This document shows positions 28,472 to 42,201 of a stretch of 64,000 bases of DNA, piece by piece. Every line of letters begins with the position of its first letter. Position 1 is the first letter of the stretch. This DNA comes from Eledone cirrhosa (taxonomy: Eukaryota > Mollusca > Cephalopoda > Octopoda > Eledonidae): assembly GCA_964016885.1 (NCBI GenBank), contig OZ024749.1, forward strand, positions 27,153,875 to 27,217,874, written 5' to 3'. The translations under genes and the position numbers were made by a program. The notes below the pieces were generated by a model that worked only from the letters and a program-made list of their open reading frames with translations, ran no database searches and was not told the origin of the DNA.

Positions 28472-31400
28472 CTACAGTTTCATTTCAGGTTGGTTGTTGT
28501 TTTGTTTTGTTTTGTTATTTAAAGGAAAAAAGTGATAACAGCAGATATTACAACAACAAATATAATAACAACAGATATAACAACAACAATAGCAGCAGAT
28601 ACTTCAACAACAATAGCAACAGGTATAACAACAACAACAACAGCAGATATTACAACAATACAAGAACAGATATAACTACAACAACAGATATTACAAGAGA
28701 TATAACAACAATAATGATTTCTAGCATGAGCAGAAGATCAACAATATGGAGGAGAGAGGAAAGTCAATTAAATCGACCCCAGTGCATTACTGGTACTTTA
28801 TTTTATCAACCCCATAAGGATGAAAGGCAAAGCTCACTTCAGTTGGATTTAAACTCAGAATGGAAAGGACAGATGATAATATGTCTACCAAGGAAATGTA
28901 GAAATTATCCAAATATAAAGATCTAGAGATAGAAATATCTTGAATGTGGATGATGAAAACAGAAAGAATCTCTATAATAATAGGTGCTATGGAGAATGAT
29001 AAGAAAAAAAAAAACCACATACAGTTAGATCTAAGATCCAAATCTAATCTAAAGTCTTAAGACAGAAAGCTCGTTAGGCCGGTGCTTATCCCACTTTCAT
29101 GGCATGAAGCAACTGAGAGTGCAAGACAGGACACCAGTCCATCGCAGGGTTAAACCCCCAGCTATTGCTGGTACTCATTTCTAGCTGAATATACTGGAAC
29201 AACGTGAAATGAAGTGTTTTGCTCAAGAACACAACATGCAACCCAACCCAGGAATCGAACCTACGACATTATGATCGTAAGTTCTTACCACTAGGCCATG
29301 TGCCTCCATTACTCAGTCAGATACATAACCAAAACCCCAGGACTTACAAACATATACAGCATACATAAAATAGCACTACTAGGCACTGCACACATTACAA
29401 TTCAATAGAAACAACAACACTGTGCACATACCCAAAGCACATACAGCTGTGTTCGGTAATGCAGTGATAACATGCAACAAAAATATGAGTAATAATTGTT
29501 TCTACTTTAGGCACAAGGCCAGCAATTATCCAGTGCATTACTGGTACTTTATTTTATCGACCCCGAAAGGATGAAAGGCAAAGTCAACCTCGGCGGGATT
29601 TGAGGTTGACTTTGCCTTTCATCCTTACGGGGTCGATAAAATAAAGTAATAATAATGGTTACTTATATAGGCACAAGCCCAGCAAATTTCTTTTTTGTGT
29701 GTGTGTGTGGGGGGGTGGGGGGTTCAATTAAATCTACCCCATAAGGATGAAAGGCAAAGCTTACCTCAGCGGCATTTGAACCATTATTAATAATTACATT
29801 TACTTTTGGCACAAGGCCAGCAATTACCCCAGTGCATTACTGGTGCTTTATTTTATCAACTCTGTAAGGATGAAAGGCAAAGTTAACCTCGGTGGGATTT
29901 GAACATAAAGTGTCATAACTCTATGCTGCAAAGCATGGTGTCTGAGCAGCTCTATCGATCCTGTCAATCCACCGCCTTTATTAATAATTGTTTCTACTTT
30001 AGGCACAAGGCCAGCAATTAACCAGTGCATTACTGGTACTTTATTTTATCGACCCCGTAAGGATGAAAGGCAAAGTCAACCTCGGCGGGATTTGAACTCA
30101 GATCGTAAAGGGACGTAACTATGCTGGAAAGCATGGCGTCCGACCCTCTACCGATACTGCCAATCCACCGCCCTAACTGCCTTTATTAATAATGATAACA
30201 GTTTCTAATTTGAGCACAAGGCCAGCAATTTTGGGGTGAGTGGAAAGTCGATTATATATTTGACTGGTACTTTACTTTATTGACCCCAGAGGTCAAAGTT
30301 GACCGTGGCAAGATTTGAACTCAGTACATAAAAAGCCAGAATAAATACTGCAAAACATTTGGCCAATGGTCTAACAATACTGTCAATCGGCCCCCAACTC
30401 CTAATATTAATAAGAATTGTTTTGACATTTGGCACAAGGCCAACAATTTGATAGAAAGGGGAAAGTTGGTTAAATTGACTCCAATGCGTTACTGGTATTT
30501 TATTTTATTGACTCCATAATGATGAGAGGCAAAGCCAACCTTAGCGGGACTTGAATTCAAAAGCTAACGATAATAATAATAATGTTTTCTGATTTAGGCA
30601 CAAGGCCAACAATTTTTAGGAGAGAGGAAATCGATTAAAGTAACCCCAGTACATTATTGGTACTTTATTTTACCAACCCCTGTAAGGATGAAAGGCAAAG
30701 CTAACTTCAGCTGGATTTGAACTCAGAACGTAAGGGGACATTACTCAGAAGCTAATCATCGTTATTATAAAAGAAGAGCTGTTTCTCTGTCTGTCACACT
30801 TATATGTATATAATACTGTAAGAGTGAAAAGGGGAGGTAACCTCTTTTATAAGTTATGGGGAGAAGGGAGATAACTGATGTCATGCTTATAGTTTATTGC
30901 ATGTTTAGTCCTTTAGCATTTACACTCCTCTATATTTACTACTGTATTTTCACAGTAAACACTTTATTTCACATAATTGTCTCACATAATATCGTATCTA
31001 CGAGATTTTGACATTATTTATTTTGAGAATAATACTTTAATGAGTGACCAGTTACAGCTGTTTTGAACAGAAAGAGATGAGGGAATTCTGGCTGGATACA
31101 GCTAGTTTAAATGCTAAAGGATAAGAATCTACAAGGGTTAGAGGTAATAAGGTAGAGATCTGTAGAAGGGGTAGGGGACACTTTGTTCTAGTAATAATGA
31201 TGATGATAGCAGTAATTATAGCAATACCATTTTTACTATCAGTGGCCTCCAATATACTCGCCATAGGACTTTGTATTGACAGGGTTTTGAGGTTTTCATC
31301 ATTCTACAAATAAAAACAAACAATTTATTATTATCTGACGTCAATCGCTGTTTTTGTTTTTGGTTGATTTGGTTTTGTTTTTATTTTACTAATCCGTAGT

Positions 31401-34400
31401 CATGTGACAACTGTGGCCATACTAGCACACCCATCATAGTTTTAGTTGATCATCTCTCTCTCTTCCTCCCTTTTGCTCTGTGTGTCTGTGTTATATCTGC
31501 ATATTTATACACTCTCACACGCACAAACACACATATGTATGTATATGGTCGTTTTGGTAGCACAACAAACAACACCCAGCCCACACTGTAAAATGGCCAT
31601 GTAAGTGACTTGACAAACAGCACTCAGCCCACACTGTAAAGAGGTTGTGTAGGTGTCATGACAAACAGCACCTAGCCCACACTGTAAAGTGGTCATGTAG
31701 GTGTCCCAACAAACAGCATCCAGCCCACACTGTAAAGTGGTCATGTAGGTGTCACAACAAACAGCACCCAGCCCACACTGTAAAGTGGTCATGTAGGTGT
31801 CCCAACAAACATCACCCAGCCCACACTGTAAAGTGCTCATGTAGGTGTCCCAACAAGCAGCACCCAGCCCACACTGTAAAGTGGTCATGTAGGTGTCACA
31901 ACAAACAGCACCCAGCCCACACTGTAAAGTGGTCATGTAGGTGTCACAACAAACAGCACCCAGCCCACACTGTAAAGTGGTCATGTAGGTGTCACAACAA
32001 ACAGCACCCAGCCCACATTGTAAAGTGGTCATGTAGGTGAAATGACAAAAAGCACCCAGCCCACACTGTAAAGTGGTCGTGTAGGTGAAACGACAAAAAA
32101 GCACCCAGTCCACACTGTGAAGTGGTTGTGTAGGTGTCACGACAAACAGCACCCAGTCCACACTGTAAAGAGGTCATGTAGGTGTCACGACAAATGCACC
32201 CAGTCCACACTGTAAAGTGGTTGCGTAGGTGTTATGACAAACAGTACCCAGCCCACACTGTAAATGTAGTTGGCGTTAGGAAGGGCATCCAGCCGTAGAA
32301 ACCAAGCTAGAAACAGTTCTGTATGAGCAAGATATAGTCACCTGAATCAACTTGCTTCAAATAGGACAACCCATGGAACCCATGCTAGCGTGGAAAATCT
32401 ACATTAAACAATGATGATGATGATGATATATAAGTGTGTGTGTGTGAGTGTGTGAGAGAGAAAGTGTGTGAGTGTGTGAGAGAGAAAGAATGTGTGTGTG
32501 TGTGAGAGAAAGAGGATGTGTGTCTCGCTCTCTCCCTCCTCTCTGTACACTCCCCGACTTACCTCTACTGACTTCTCACTCGGTGAAGCCATATCTACCA
32601 GTACAATTGGAGGCTTCAAGATAGTTGACAGAGACACTGTCGACACATTCCTACTGACAAGTGGTGACAACCTAGAACAGCTGCCCGTCTTAGATGAACG
32701 ACTTTGAGATGTTTGTGTTTCGATAACTATAGTCATTGCCTCCACCACACTTTCTGTGATGTAAATCTCTGCAAAACCAACCAAAGCTTCCAGAAATTCA
32801 AGATATGTCATCTGTGAAGAGAAAAACATGGTCAATTGACTTGCTAGAAATAACAGTCATGTCATCTGTGAAGAGAAAAACATGGTCAATTGACTTGCTA
32901 GAAATAACTGTCATGTCATCTGTGAAGAGAAAAACGGTCAATTGACTTGCTAGAAATAACAGTCATGTCATCTGTGAAGAGAAAAACATGGTCAATTGAC
33001 TTGCTAGAAATAACTGTCATGTCATCTGTGAAGAGAAAAACATGGTCAATTGACTTGCTAGAAATAACAGTCATGTCATCTGTGAAGAGAAAAACATGGT
33101 CAATTGACTTGCTAGAAATAACTGTCATGTCATCTGTGAAGAGAAAAACATGGTCAATTGACTTGCTAGAAATAACAGTCATGTCATCTGTGAAGAGAAA
33201 AACATGGTCAATTGACTTGCTAGAAATAACTGTCATGTCATCTGTGAAGAGAAAAACATGGTCAATTGACTTGCTAGAAATAACAGTCATGTCATCTGTG
33301 AAGAGAAAAACATGGTCAATTGACTTGCTAGAAATAACAGTCATGTCATCTGTGAAGAGAAAAACATGGTCAATTGACTTGCTAGAAATAAAATAGGAGA
33401 GATTAACCCTTTAGCAACCGGTCAGAATTCTCTCACTTCTTTTTGTTCAAACAGGCCGTAACTAGCCATTCGTACTGATGTTAAAGTATTGTTCTCAAAA
33501 TAAATAATATCAAAATCTCATAGATTTGATATTATGTGAAATAATTAGATGAAATAAAGCTTTTACCACAAAAATACCATAGTATATATAGGGCAATGTA
33601 AATGCTGAAGGGTTAAATGGGCATATCCCACTAGAATTCTCCCACCTCTTTCTGTTCAAACCGGCCATAACTGGCTGCTCATACTTATGTTAAGGTATTG
33701 TTCTCAAAATAAATAATATCAAAATCTCATAGATTCGATATTATGTGAGATAATTATGTGAAATAAAGTGTTTACCGTGAAAATACAATAGTTTATATAG
33801 AGCAATGTTAAACATCAATAAGCCAACAACATGGTCAATTGATTTGCTAGAAATAACAACCATGTCATCTGTGGAGAGTAGAACATGGAAGGAGAGAGTA
33901 ATCAACAATGAGTCAACAATATGGTCAACTGAATTGCTAGAAATAGTAACCATGTCATCTGTAGAGAGAAAAACAATGGTCAACTGACTTGCTAGAAATA
34001 GCAACCAATTCTCTTGCCAGTCACAACTAAGAGAAGCATTAATGAGAAAGACAGACAGAGTCATACTATGCTAGTGTCATATATTATGTTGATGGTGGTG
34101 GTTGACTATGAAGGAGAGATGCTAGAGCTGTGGAATCTTGCATGCATTAATTTCAACTCTTTTTATTAAAAGCTGCATTGTTTCTTTCCAGGGACTATGT
34201 TGAAAAATAAACCTCATTTGGTCATTCCATGAGAGTATCTTGATCAGCCTATGAACATTTCAGCTAACCTCATACATATATTAGTGTAACATATGTTAAC
34301 GAAATATACCAGTGTAATGTAATTTGTTATGCTGATGAGTTAAAATGAGGCAGAAACTGTATCCTTACTTCCAACTCCAAGTTATAGGTACCTTCCACAA

Positions 34401-37400
34401 TAACATTTGGATCATCTTCAGCCAGAACAGCAATAGCAGCTTTTGCAGTGAGGTTCTCATTGATTAGATTTACGTCCTTTCATCATCATCATCATCATCA
34501 TCAGAAATAAATAACAACAAAACTAATAATAATGTGTTCTTTATTAACCACAAGGGTTGACATAAAGTATAACATTAAGGACAGTACAGGATGGTACAAA
34601 TGGGCATTTCTGCATGTAACAAAAACAAAATTATATATATGAAAAACAAAAACAAAGGATGTAACAAAAAAAATGAAACAAGGACAAATTCCACAATAGG
34701 GGGGAGACTTCCAAGGGTCACTCATTGAGAAAACCTATAAAAAAGCCACAGTCACCCTGACCGCTAGGGCAAGCGCCTTCTTCCAGTTTTCCTCCTACGA
34801 TACTTCAGGCACATGGCTTAGTTGTTAGAGCATTGGCCTTGTAATCGAAAGGTTGAGAGTTCAATTCTCAGACCGGGTGATGTGTTGTTTCCTTGAACAA
34901 GACACTTTATTTCACATTGCTCCAGTTTACTCAGCTGTAGAAATGAAATGATAGGGACTGGAGTCCCTATCATTCCACTGCAAAGTGGTCGTGGAGGTGC
35001 CACCGCAAAAAAGCACCCAGCACTCACTGTAAAGTAGTCGTGTAGGCGCCACGGCAAAAAAGCACCCAGCACTCACTGTAAATGAGGTTGGTGTTAGGAA
35101 GGGCATCCAGTTGTAGAAATCAAGCCAGAATCAGTTCCCGTATGAGCAAGACACGGTCAGCCGACCAGGCACTGCCCACAACAGGACAACCCATCTAACC
35201 CATGCTAGAGTGGAAGAACGGATGTAAAATGGTGATGATGATGATACTACAGGCACACACTCAGGGCAGGCCCATTCACGCAGGCCATCCTTGCCTCTCC
35301 CACCTACCGTTCAACAAACTGGCTGGAAGGCAGCACTTCCCTTTCCACCCTGTTTTTCCTTTTCAGGTGAAACCTAAAAAAGTTAACGAAGGTGTCAGGG
35401 CGTCACCGAAGAGGAAAATACCCATCTTTAACCCTTTCAGACGCGTCCACCATACAACTTCTTTTACCATGGCGACCCAGACAGATAAAAACTGCCTGCC
35501 CCACCTGGTTAAAGGAGGGCGGTGGGGAAATCTTCATGATGGACTCAAATAAAATAATAATGGTTTTTCATTTAGGCACAAGGCCAGCAATTTGGGGGGA
35601 AAGGGGAGGTCGATTAAATCAACCCCAGTACATTACTGGTACTTTATTTTATTGATCTCGTTAGGATGAAAGGTAAAGCTAACCTTGGCAGGATTTGAAC
35701 TCAGAACGTAAAGGGATGTAACTCTATACTGAAAATCATGGTGTCCGAAGCTCTACCGATTCTGCCAATTCACCACCCCAGAGTTTGTGTAAAAGTTGGT
35801 GTTCATCAGGGCTCCGTCCTTAGCCCCCTACTATTTATTATTGCCCTTCAGGCTATAACAGAGGAGTTCAAGACCGGCTGCCCATGGGAACTCCTATATG
35901 CAGATGATCTAACGCTCATAGCTGAATCAATGGCTGAACTAAAGAAATTCCAAACATGGAAGCATGGCCTAGAATCAAAAGGCCTTAAAGTTAACTTGTC
36001 TAAGACTAAAGTTCTAGTTTGTAGGAAGGAAAATAGGGCACCGGTCCCATTTCGACTGGTACTTTATTTTATCAACCCCTGGGAAGGTTGAAAGGCAAAG
36101 TTGACCCCGGCAGGATTTAGGAAACTCTCCAGAATGTAAAGGTGATCGCAAACAAAACACCGCAAGGCACTTCGCTCGATGCTGTTATATACACCAATTT
36201 ACATGTAGGGATAAAGTCATACATGCATGGCTACATGGAACTCCATGCAACATGTACAAATGCATACACATACACCTGTCAATATTCTCACACATACATA
36301 CAAGCGCAAACATATACACAAACACACACATCTGTATGCAACCACACATACACAGGCAATATACTTAAACACATAAATATACACCCCCTCCACAAATACA
36401 CACAGATAGTGACACACACGCATACAGATCTATATATATCCCACACACACACACAGATCTATATACATCACACACACACACAGGCTGACACACATACAGG
36501 CCCACTCAGTCACACATAAAAATACAGTCACATAGACACACACACAGAAACACATCTATATGTACACAGAGACACTTCTAGATGTACACACCATCACAGT
36601 CACAAACACACACATTCACAGGCATACACACACATCTTGATGTACACAAATGTCAAAGAATGTTAATATAGAAGTTAGTTTTACCTTGAGTAGAACTAAA
36701 CAGTCTCTCATCCTCATGGAAGAATCATGGGGAGGTAACTGTGGAAGGTAAAAAGAATTATGAAGGAAGAGTTTAGAGAATCATGGTAATATATACTGTA
36801 TATGCCGGCGTACAAGTCGATCCGATGCATAGGTCAACCTCTACAATTCTGAGGTGTAATTCAGGTTTAAGCCTATATTCGCCAGATAAGATGACCACCA
36901 AAAATAAAGCGGTTGCAGGGGAAATAATTCTAAAAATTTAGTAGCGCGCTGAAGGCTAAGACACTTCTTCTAAAACACTTCAGTCGCAAGTGAGTTCTAA
37001 CCAGCCTAACCTTAATGAACTTATGGTAATCTACCCTATGAGCTACGGCAAGAGATATTTTTAGGCTCCAAATGTCGACTTGTATGCCAGCATATACAGT
37101 ATGTAGTATATAATATATATATGTAATATACATGTAAAGTATCATATACAATATGGTGTATGTCATATATAATATGTGTTCACCTTTCGTGGTTTACAAA
37201 TGGCACAGTAGATGTGGTAAACCTCCTCAACATGGTCCATAATGTTCAATGCTTTCCTTAGTTCAGGGAATATATAGCCTGCAGTGAGATAATTACACAG
37301 GGAAAGGAAAATAGAACCTGTAGTGAGATAACAACACAGGAAAGGGGAAATAGAGCCTGACATAACACAGGGAAGGGGATAAAGAGCATGTAGTGAGATA

Positions 37401-40400
37401 ATTACACAGGGAAGTGTGAAGTGGGATAACACAGGGAAAGGAAGATAGAGCCTGTAGTGAGATAACAACACAGGACAGAAATATGCATCAACATCATCAT
37501 CATCATCATTTAACATCCATTTTCTCTGCTTGCTAGGGTTGGACGAGTCTTCACAGACTGAGTCAGCACTGAAGTGGGGCTACAGAGAGGCCATATCTAG
37601 TGCAGAAGAGACATTGTGATATCTTTTGACACAAACTGAAGGATCCTCCTAACCCCTTGTTTGGCAAGCTTTCCATAGCTGGATGCCCTTCCTAACACCA
37701 ACCACCTTACAGCATCTACTGGGTGCTTTTATTGTGTAGATCACCAGCACAAAGGAGGTTGTCATGTTTTTGACATAACTAAAAGGTCCTCCCAACCTCT
37801 TGTTTGACAAACTTTCTACAGGAGGATGCCTTTCCTATCACCAGCCACTTTACAGCAGGTACTGGGTGCAGAATCTTTAAGTAGAATGTGCAGTGGTATC
37901 TTTAAATACAGTGTGCAGTTGAAATGTTCAGTTGCATCCTTAAATATAGTGTGCAGTTGAAATGTGCAGTAGCATCCTTAAATATAGTGTGCAGTTGAAA
38001 TGTGAAGTTGCATCCTTAAATATAGTGTGCAGTTGAAATGAGCAGAAGTATCTTCAAATGCAGTATTTAGTCCAAAAGTGCAGTGGCATCTTCAAATGCA
38101 GTATTCAATTGAAATGTGCAGTGGCATCCTTAAATACATTGTGCATTTGAAGTGTTAAATAGCATCCTGTTTCCGTGGCATGAATAGACTGAAAGTACAA
38201 GACTTCCCCCACAATAGGACGCCAGTCCATTGCAGGGCTAAACCCTCATCTACTGCTAGTTCTCAGTTTCAGCTGAGTATACTGGAGCAACATGAAANNN
38301 NNNNNNNNNNNNNNNNNNNNNNNNNNNNNNNNNNNNNNNNNNNNNNNNNNNNNNNNNNNNNNNNNNNNNNNNNNNNNNNNNNNNNNNNNNNNNNNNNNNN
38401 NNNNNNNNNNNNNNNNNNNNNNNNNNNNNNNNNNNNNNNNNNNNNNNNNNNNNNNNNNNNNNNNNNNNNNNNNNNNNNNNNNNNNNNNNNNNNNNNNGAT
38501 GTCTAGAGGAAAAAAGAGAGGGAAGTAGAAATATATTGAGTTAGCTCATGAGGAGTTGAGTTGAGTGTGGTAGTAGTCAAGAAAAAGAGAGATTAGAAAT
38601 AAGTTATGTCAATGATGGCGATGATAATGCGAATGTTGCTTATGACAGTGTGAGTGTAGATGGTGATGACAGTGTGAGTGTAGCTGATGATAATGACAAT
38701 GTGTGTGTGAGTGTAGCTCATAATGAGACAATGTAAGTGTGAGTATAGCTGATAATGATGTGAGTGTGAGTATAGCTCATAATGATGACAATGTGAGTGT
38801 GAATGAGCTGATAATGATGTGAGTGTGAGTGTAGCTGATAATAATGCTTTCTTTATTAATCACAAGGATTGACACAAAATATAACATTAAGGGCAATACA
38901 GGACGGTACAAATGGGCATTTCTGCGTGTAAAAAAAACAAAAAAAAACAGAGGATGTAACAAAAAAAGAAACAATGAAAAATTCCTCAATAGGGGGAGAC
39001 TTCCGAGGGTCGCTCGTGGAGAAAGCCCACAAAAAAGCCACGGTTACCCTGACCACTAGAGCAAGTGCCCTCGAGTGGTCGCCGTTTGCTAGCCGTGTGT
39101 TTCCTCAGCTCGTCTCCTTGACGGAGCTGCAGTCTTGGGTCAAGCAAAGACTAAGAGGGAGTGCTTGGAGACTGGAATGTCTTCAGGCGCTTACAGCCCT
39201 CAACCAGTCGGGCAATGCAATCGGTGGAAACTCCACCTTGGCATTCTATAAAGGGTTAGTGGAGGGAAAGAGCGAGGACGTCCTTGGGGAGATTCTGGGC
39301 ATGGACGAAAATCAACTAGCCAATCTCTTCGGGAGAACTTTCAGGCTGGAGCTCATAGACAACTTCCAGAAATCCCTGCAGTGCTACTGAGGAGCTTTGC
39401 CAGTTCGGGATAAACTCTACAGGCATGGAAGTGCCGTCAGCCGAGCCTGTCCGAGATGCGCGCAGGGCGACGAAACTGTCCTGCATGCACTCATCCAGTG
39501 TCTGAGCATTGCTGACTTGTGGGTTTATGTCGAACACCTGGTGTCGCGTGTAGGACGGATCTGGCTATCAGCTGAGTCCATCATGAGGATTGCCCCGCCG
39601 CCTTCCTTTAGTCGGGAAGGGCAGGCAGTTTTTATCTGCCTGGTGGCCATGGTAAAAGAGATCGTATGGTGGACACGTCTGAAAGGGTTGAAGACGGGTA
39701 CTTTCCTCTTCGGTGACGCCCTCATTAACTTTTTCAGGTTTCACCTGAAAAGGAAAATCAGGGTGGAGAGGGAAGTGCTGCCTTCCAGCCAGTTTGTTGA
39801 AAGGTGGGTGAGAGAGGCAAGAATGGCCCATGTTAATGGGCCTGCCCTGAGTGTGTGCCTGTAGCATTGTAGGAGGAAAACTGGAAGTGTAGCTGATAAT
39901 AATGATGATGATGATGCTGATAAAAAAGATGGCAGCTTACATTGAATTTGCTTTCATCTCTTCTTGTCGTGGAGAGAAGGCGTGGTAGGAGAGGATGACA
40001 AGATTGGCTATAAACTCCCGCAGTAACAGCTTACTAAATGGTTTGTGGAAGCTGGATAACTTCTTATTGATCCCTGGTGAGGAGAGGGAGAAGAGAGAGA
40101 GAAAGTATTAGAGACATCAGTGGCAGTGGGGGGAGGTGGTGTGGTGTGGTGGTTGTGGTGAGTTGTAGTGGTGTGGTGGTGGTGTGGTGTTGTGTGGTAG
40201 TTGTGGTTTGGTGTGGTGGTGGTGTGGTGTGGTTGTGATGGTGGAGTTGTGGTGGTGTGGATACGGTGTGATGGTTGTAGTGATATAGTGGTGGTGGTGG
40301 TGCGGGGGTGGTGGTTGTAGAGGTTGTAGTGATGTGGTGTGGTGTGTGTTAGTGTAGTGTTAGTGGTGTGGTGGTTTGATGGTGATATGATGGAGGTGTA

Positions 40401-41951
40401 GTGATGGTTGTAGTGTGGTGGTGGGTGGTGGTGGTTGCAGTGTGGTAGTGATGGGATGATGATGGTTGTGTAGTAGTATTAGTGGTGGCAGTGGGGTGAT
40501 GATGGCTGTGTAGTAGCAGTAGTGGTATTGGTGTTGATGGTGGTGGTAATAGATTATCTATCAACCTCAAAAGGATGAAAGGGACAGGGTATAGGTGACC
40601 TCAACAAGATTTGAATCTCCTAAAAATACTTCTTCTTCGCCCACTTATTCCTGAGAAGGTCAGAGCCCTCAAAAACTCCTTCCAGCAGGTCCTGGCAGAA
40701 GCAACCATCTCCAACTGAGCCAGCTGGATCCCAAGCGTGACCAGCCAAGCTTATGGATGTCATCCAACCATTTTTCTCGGGGTCTACCCCTGGGTCTCTT
40801 GCCGGTTGGTTTTGCACGTAAAATCTGTCCAGTGATTTGTTCCTTGGTGTGGTGCTGAATGGCAGGAAGACTCCTTGGTTGAATCAAGAAGTCAAAAATG
40901 CCATCCAAGCAAAGAAGGAAGCTTCCAAAGCTTGGCTTGGAAATAAGTCCTCCTCCTTGCACTTGTGGTACAAGCAGGCAAGGAAAATCACAGCAGAGAC
41001 AGTAAAAACACTAAAAGGTATTTTTTTTTGTTTTTAACCTGTTGACTGCCGTGATTATTTTTACACAGCTACAGTTGCTGTGCTGGGGTTTTTTTTTCAG
41101 TAAAATGGCTATTTTGATTGACAAACGTCACATCAATAAACTAGAAACAAGTTCATAACTTTGAAGTTATGAACTGTTGGAAATGAGTTAGGACAAGTTA
41201 TCTCGACCATGGCACTGGAATGCATACATGTTAGGATGAGTTATCTCATCTACAGTACTGAAAAGGTTAAAAGTGTGAAGGAACTTACCAAGGATTCTAT
41301 CCATCTGCATCAAAGTGAAGCCAAAATGGTGGAAGCAACAGTCTTTGAGAAATCTCCAGAACTGCAGGTTTGTCATAAGGTAGACATTATCAATGGTAGT
41401 GTCCAGGCCCAAAGCAGCATAGAACAGGTAAACCTTCTTCAGGTAAGCTATATGTCTCCACACATTCTTACTTACCTGAAAATAATTATGACAGCTGCAG
41501 TTATTATAATTGTTAGTGTTGTTGTTAGTGGTGGTGGTGTTTGTGGTGTTGTTGTTGTTGTTGGTGGTGATGATGGTGATTATGATGTTAATAGTGGTGG
41601 TGATGGTAGTAGTGATGGTGGTGGTGGAGATGGTTGTGATGTTAGTGGTGGTGTTGTTGGTAGCTGTAGTGTTGTTATTGGTAGTGTTGTAGGTGCTGTT
41701 GTTGTTGGAGGTGCTATTATTGTAGTAGTATTAGTAATAGTAGTAATGGTGGTGGTGGTGGTGGTCTTAGTAGTAGTAGCAGCAGCAGCAGCAGTGACAT
41801 GCAGAGCTCTAGGGATGCCCGGGGATTTTAATATAAATCAATCAAATTTATTAAGTTCTATTCCCCAAATGATGCCCGGGGCAAATGCACAGTCGCCCCA
41901 CCCCCTCCGCACACTACTGAGTAGTAGTAGTAATGGTGGTGGTGGTGGTCT

Positions 41952-41994
<43 letters not shown>

Positions 41995-42023
41995 GGTGGC
42001 GATGGTAGTAGCAGTAGTACTAC

Positions 42024-42105
<82 letters not shown>

Positions 42106-42146
42106 GGTGGTGGTGGTGGCGATGGTAGTAGCAGAAGTACTACTAC

Positions 42147-42201
<55 letters not shown>

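Noticed and set aside
32916..33396. Open frames on both strands of the 54-bp array
   Set aside because: Unit is 18 codons and happens to lack stops in both directions; the frame does not match exon 15.
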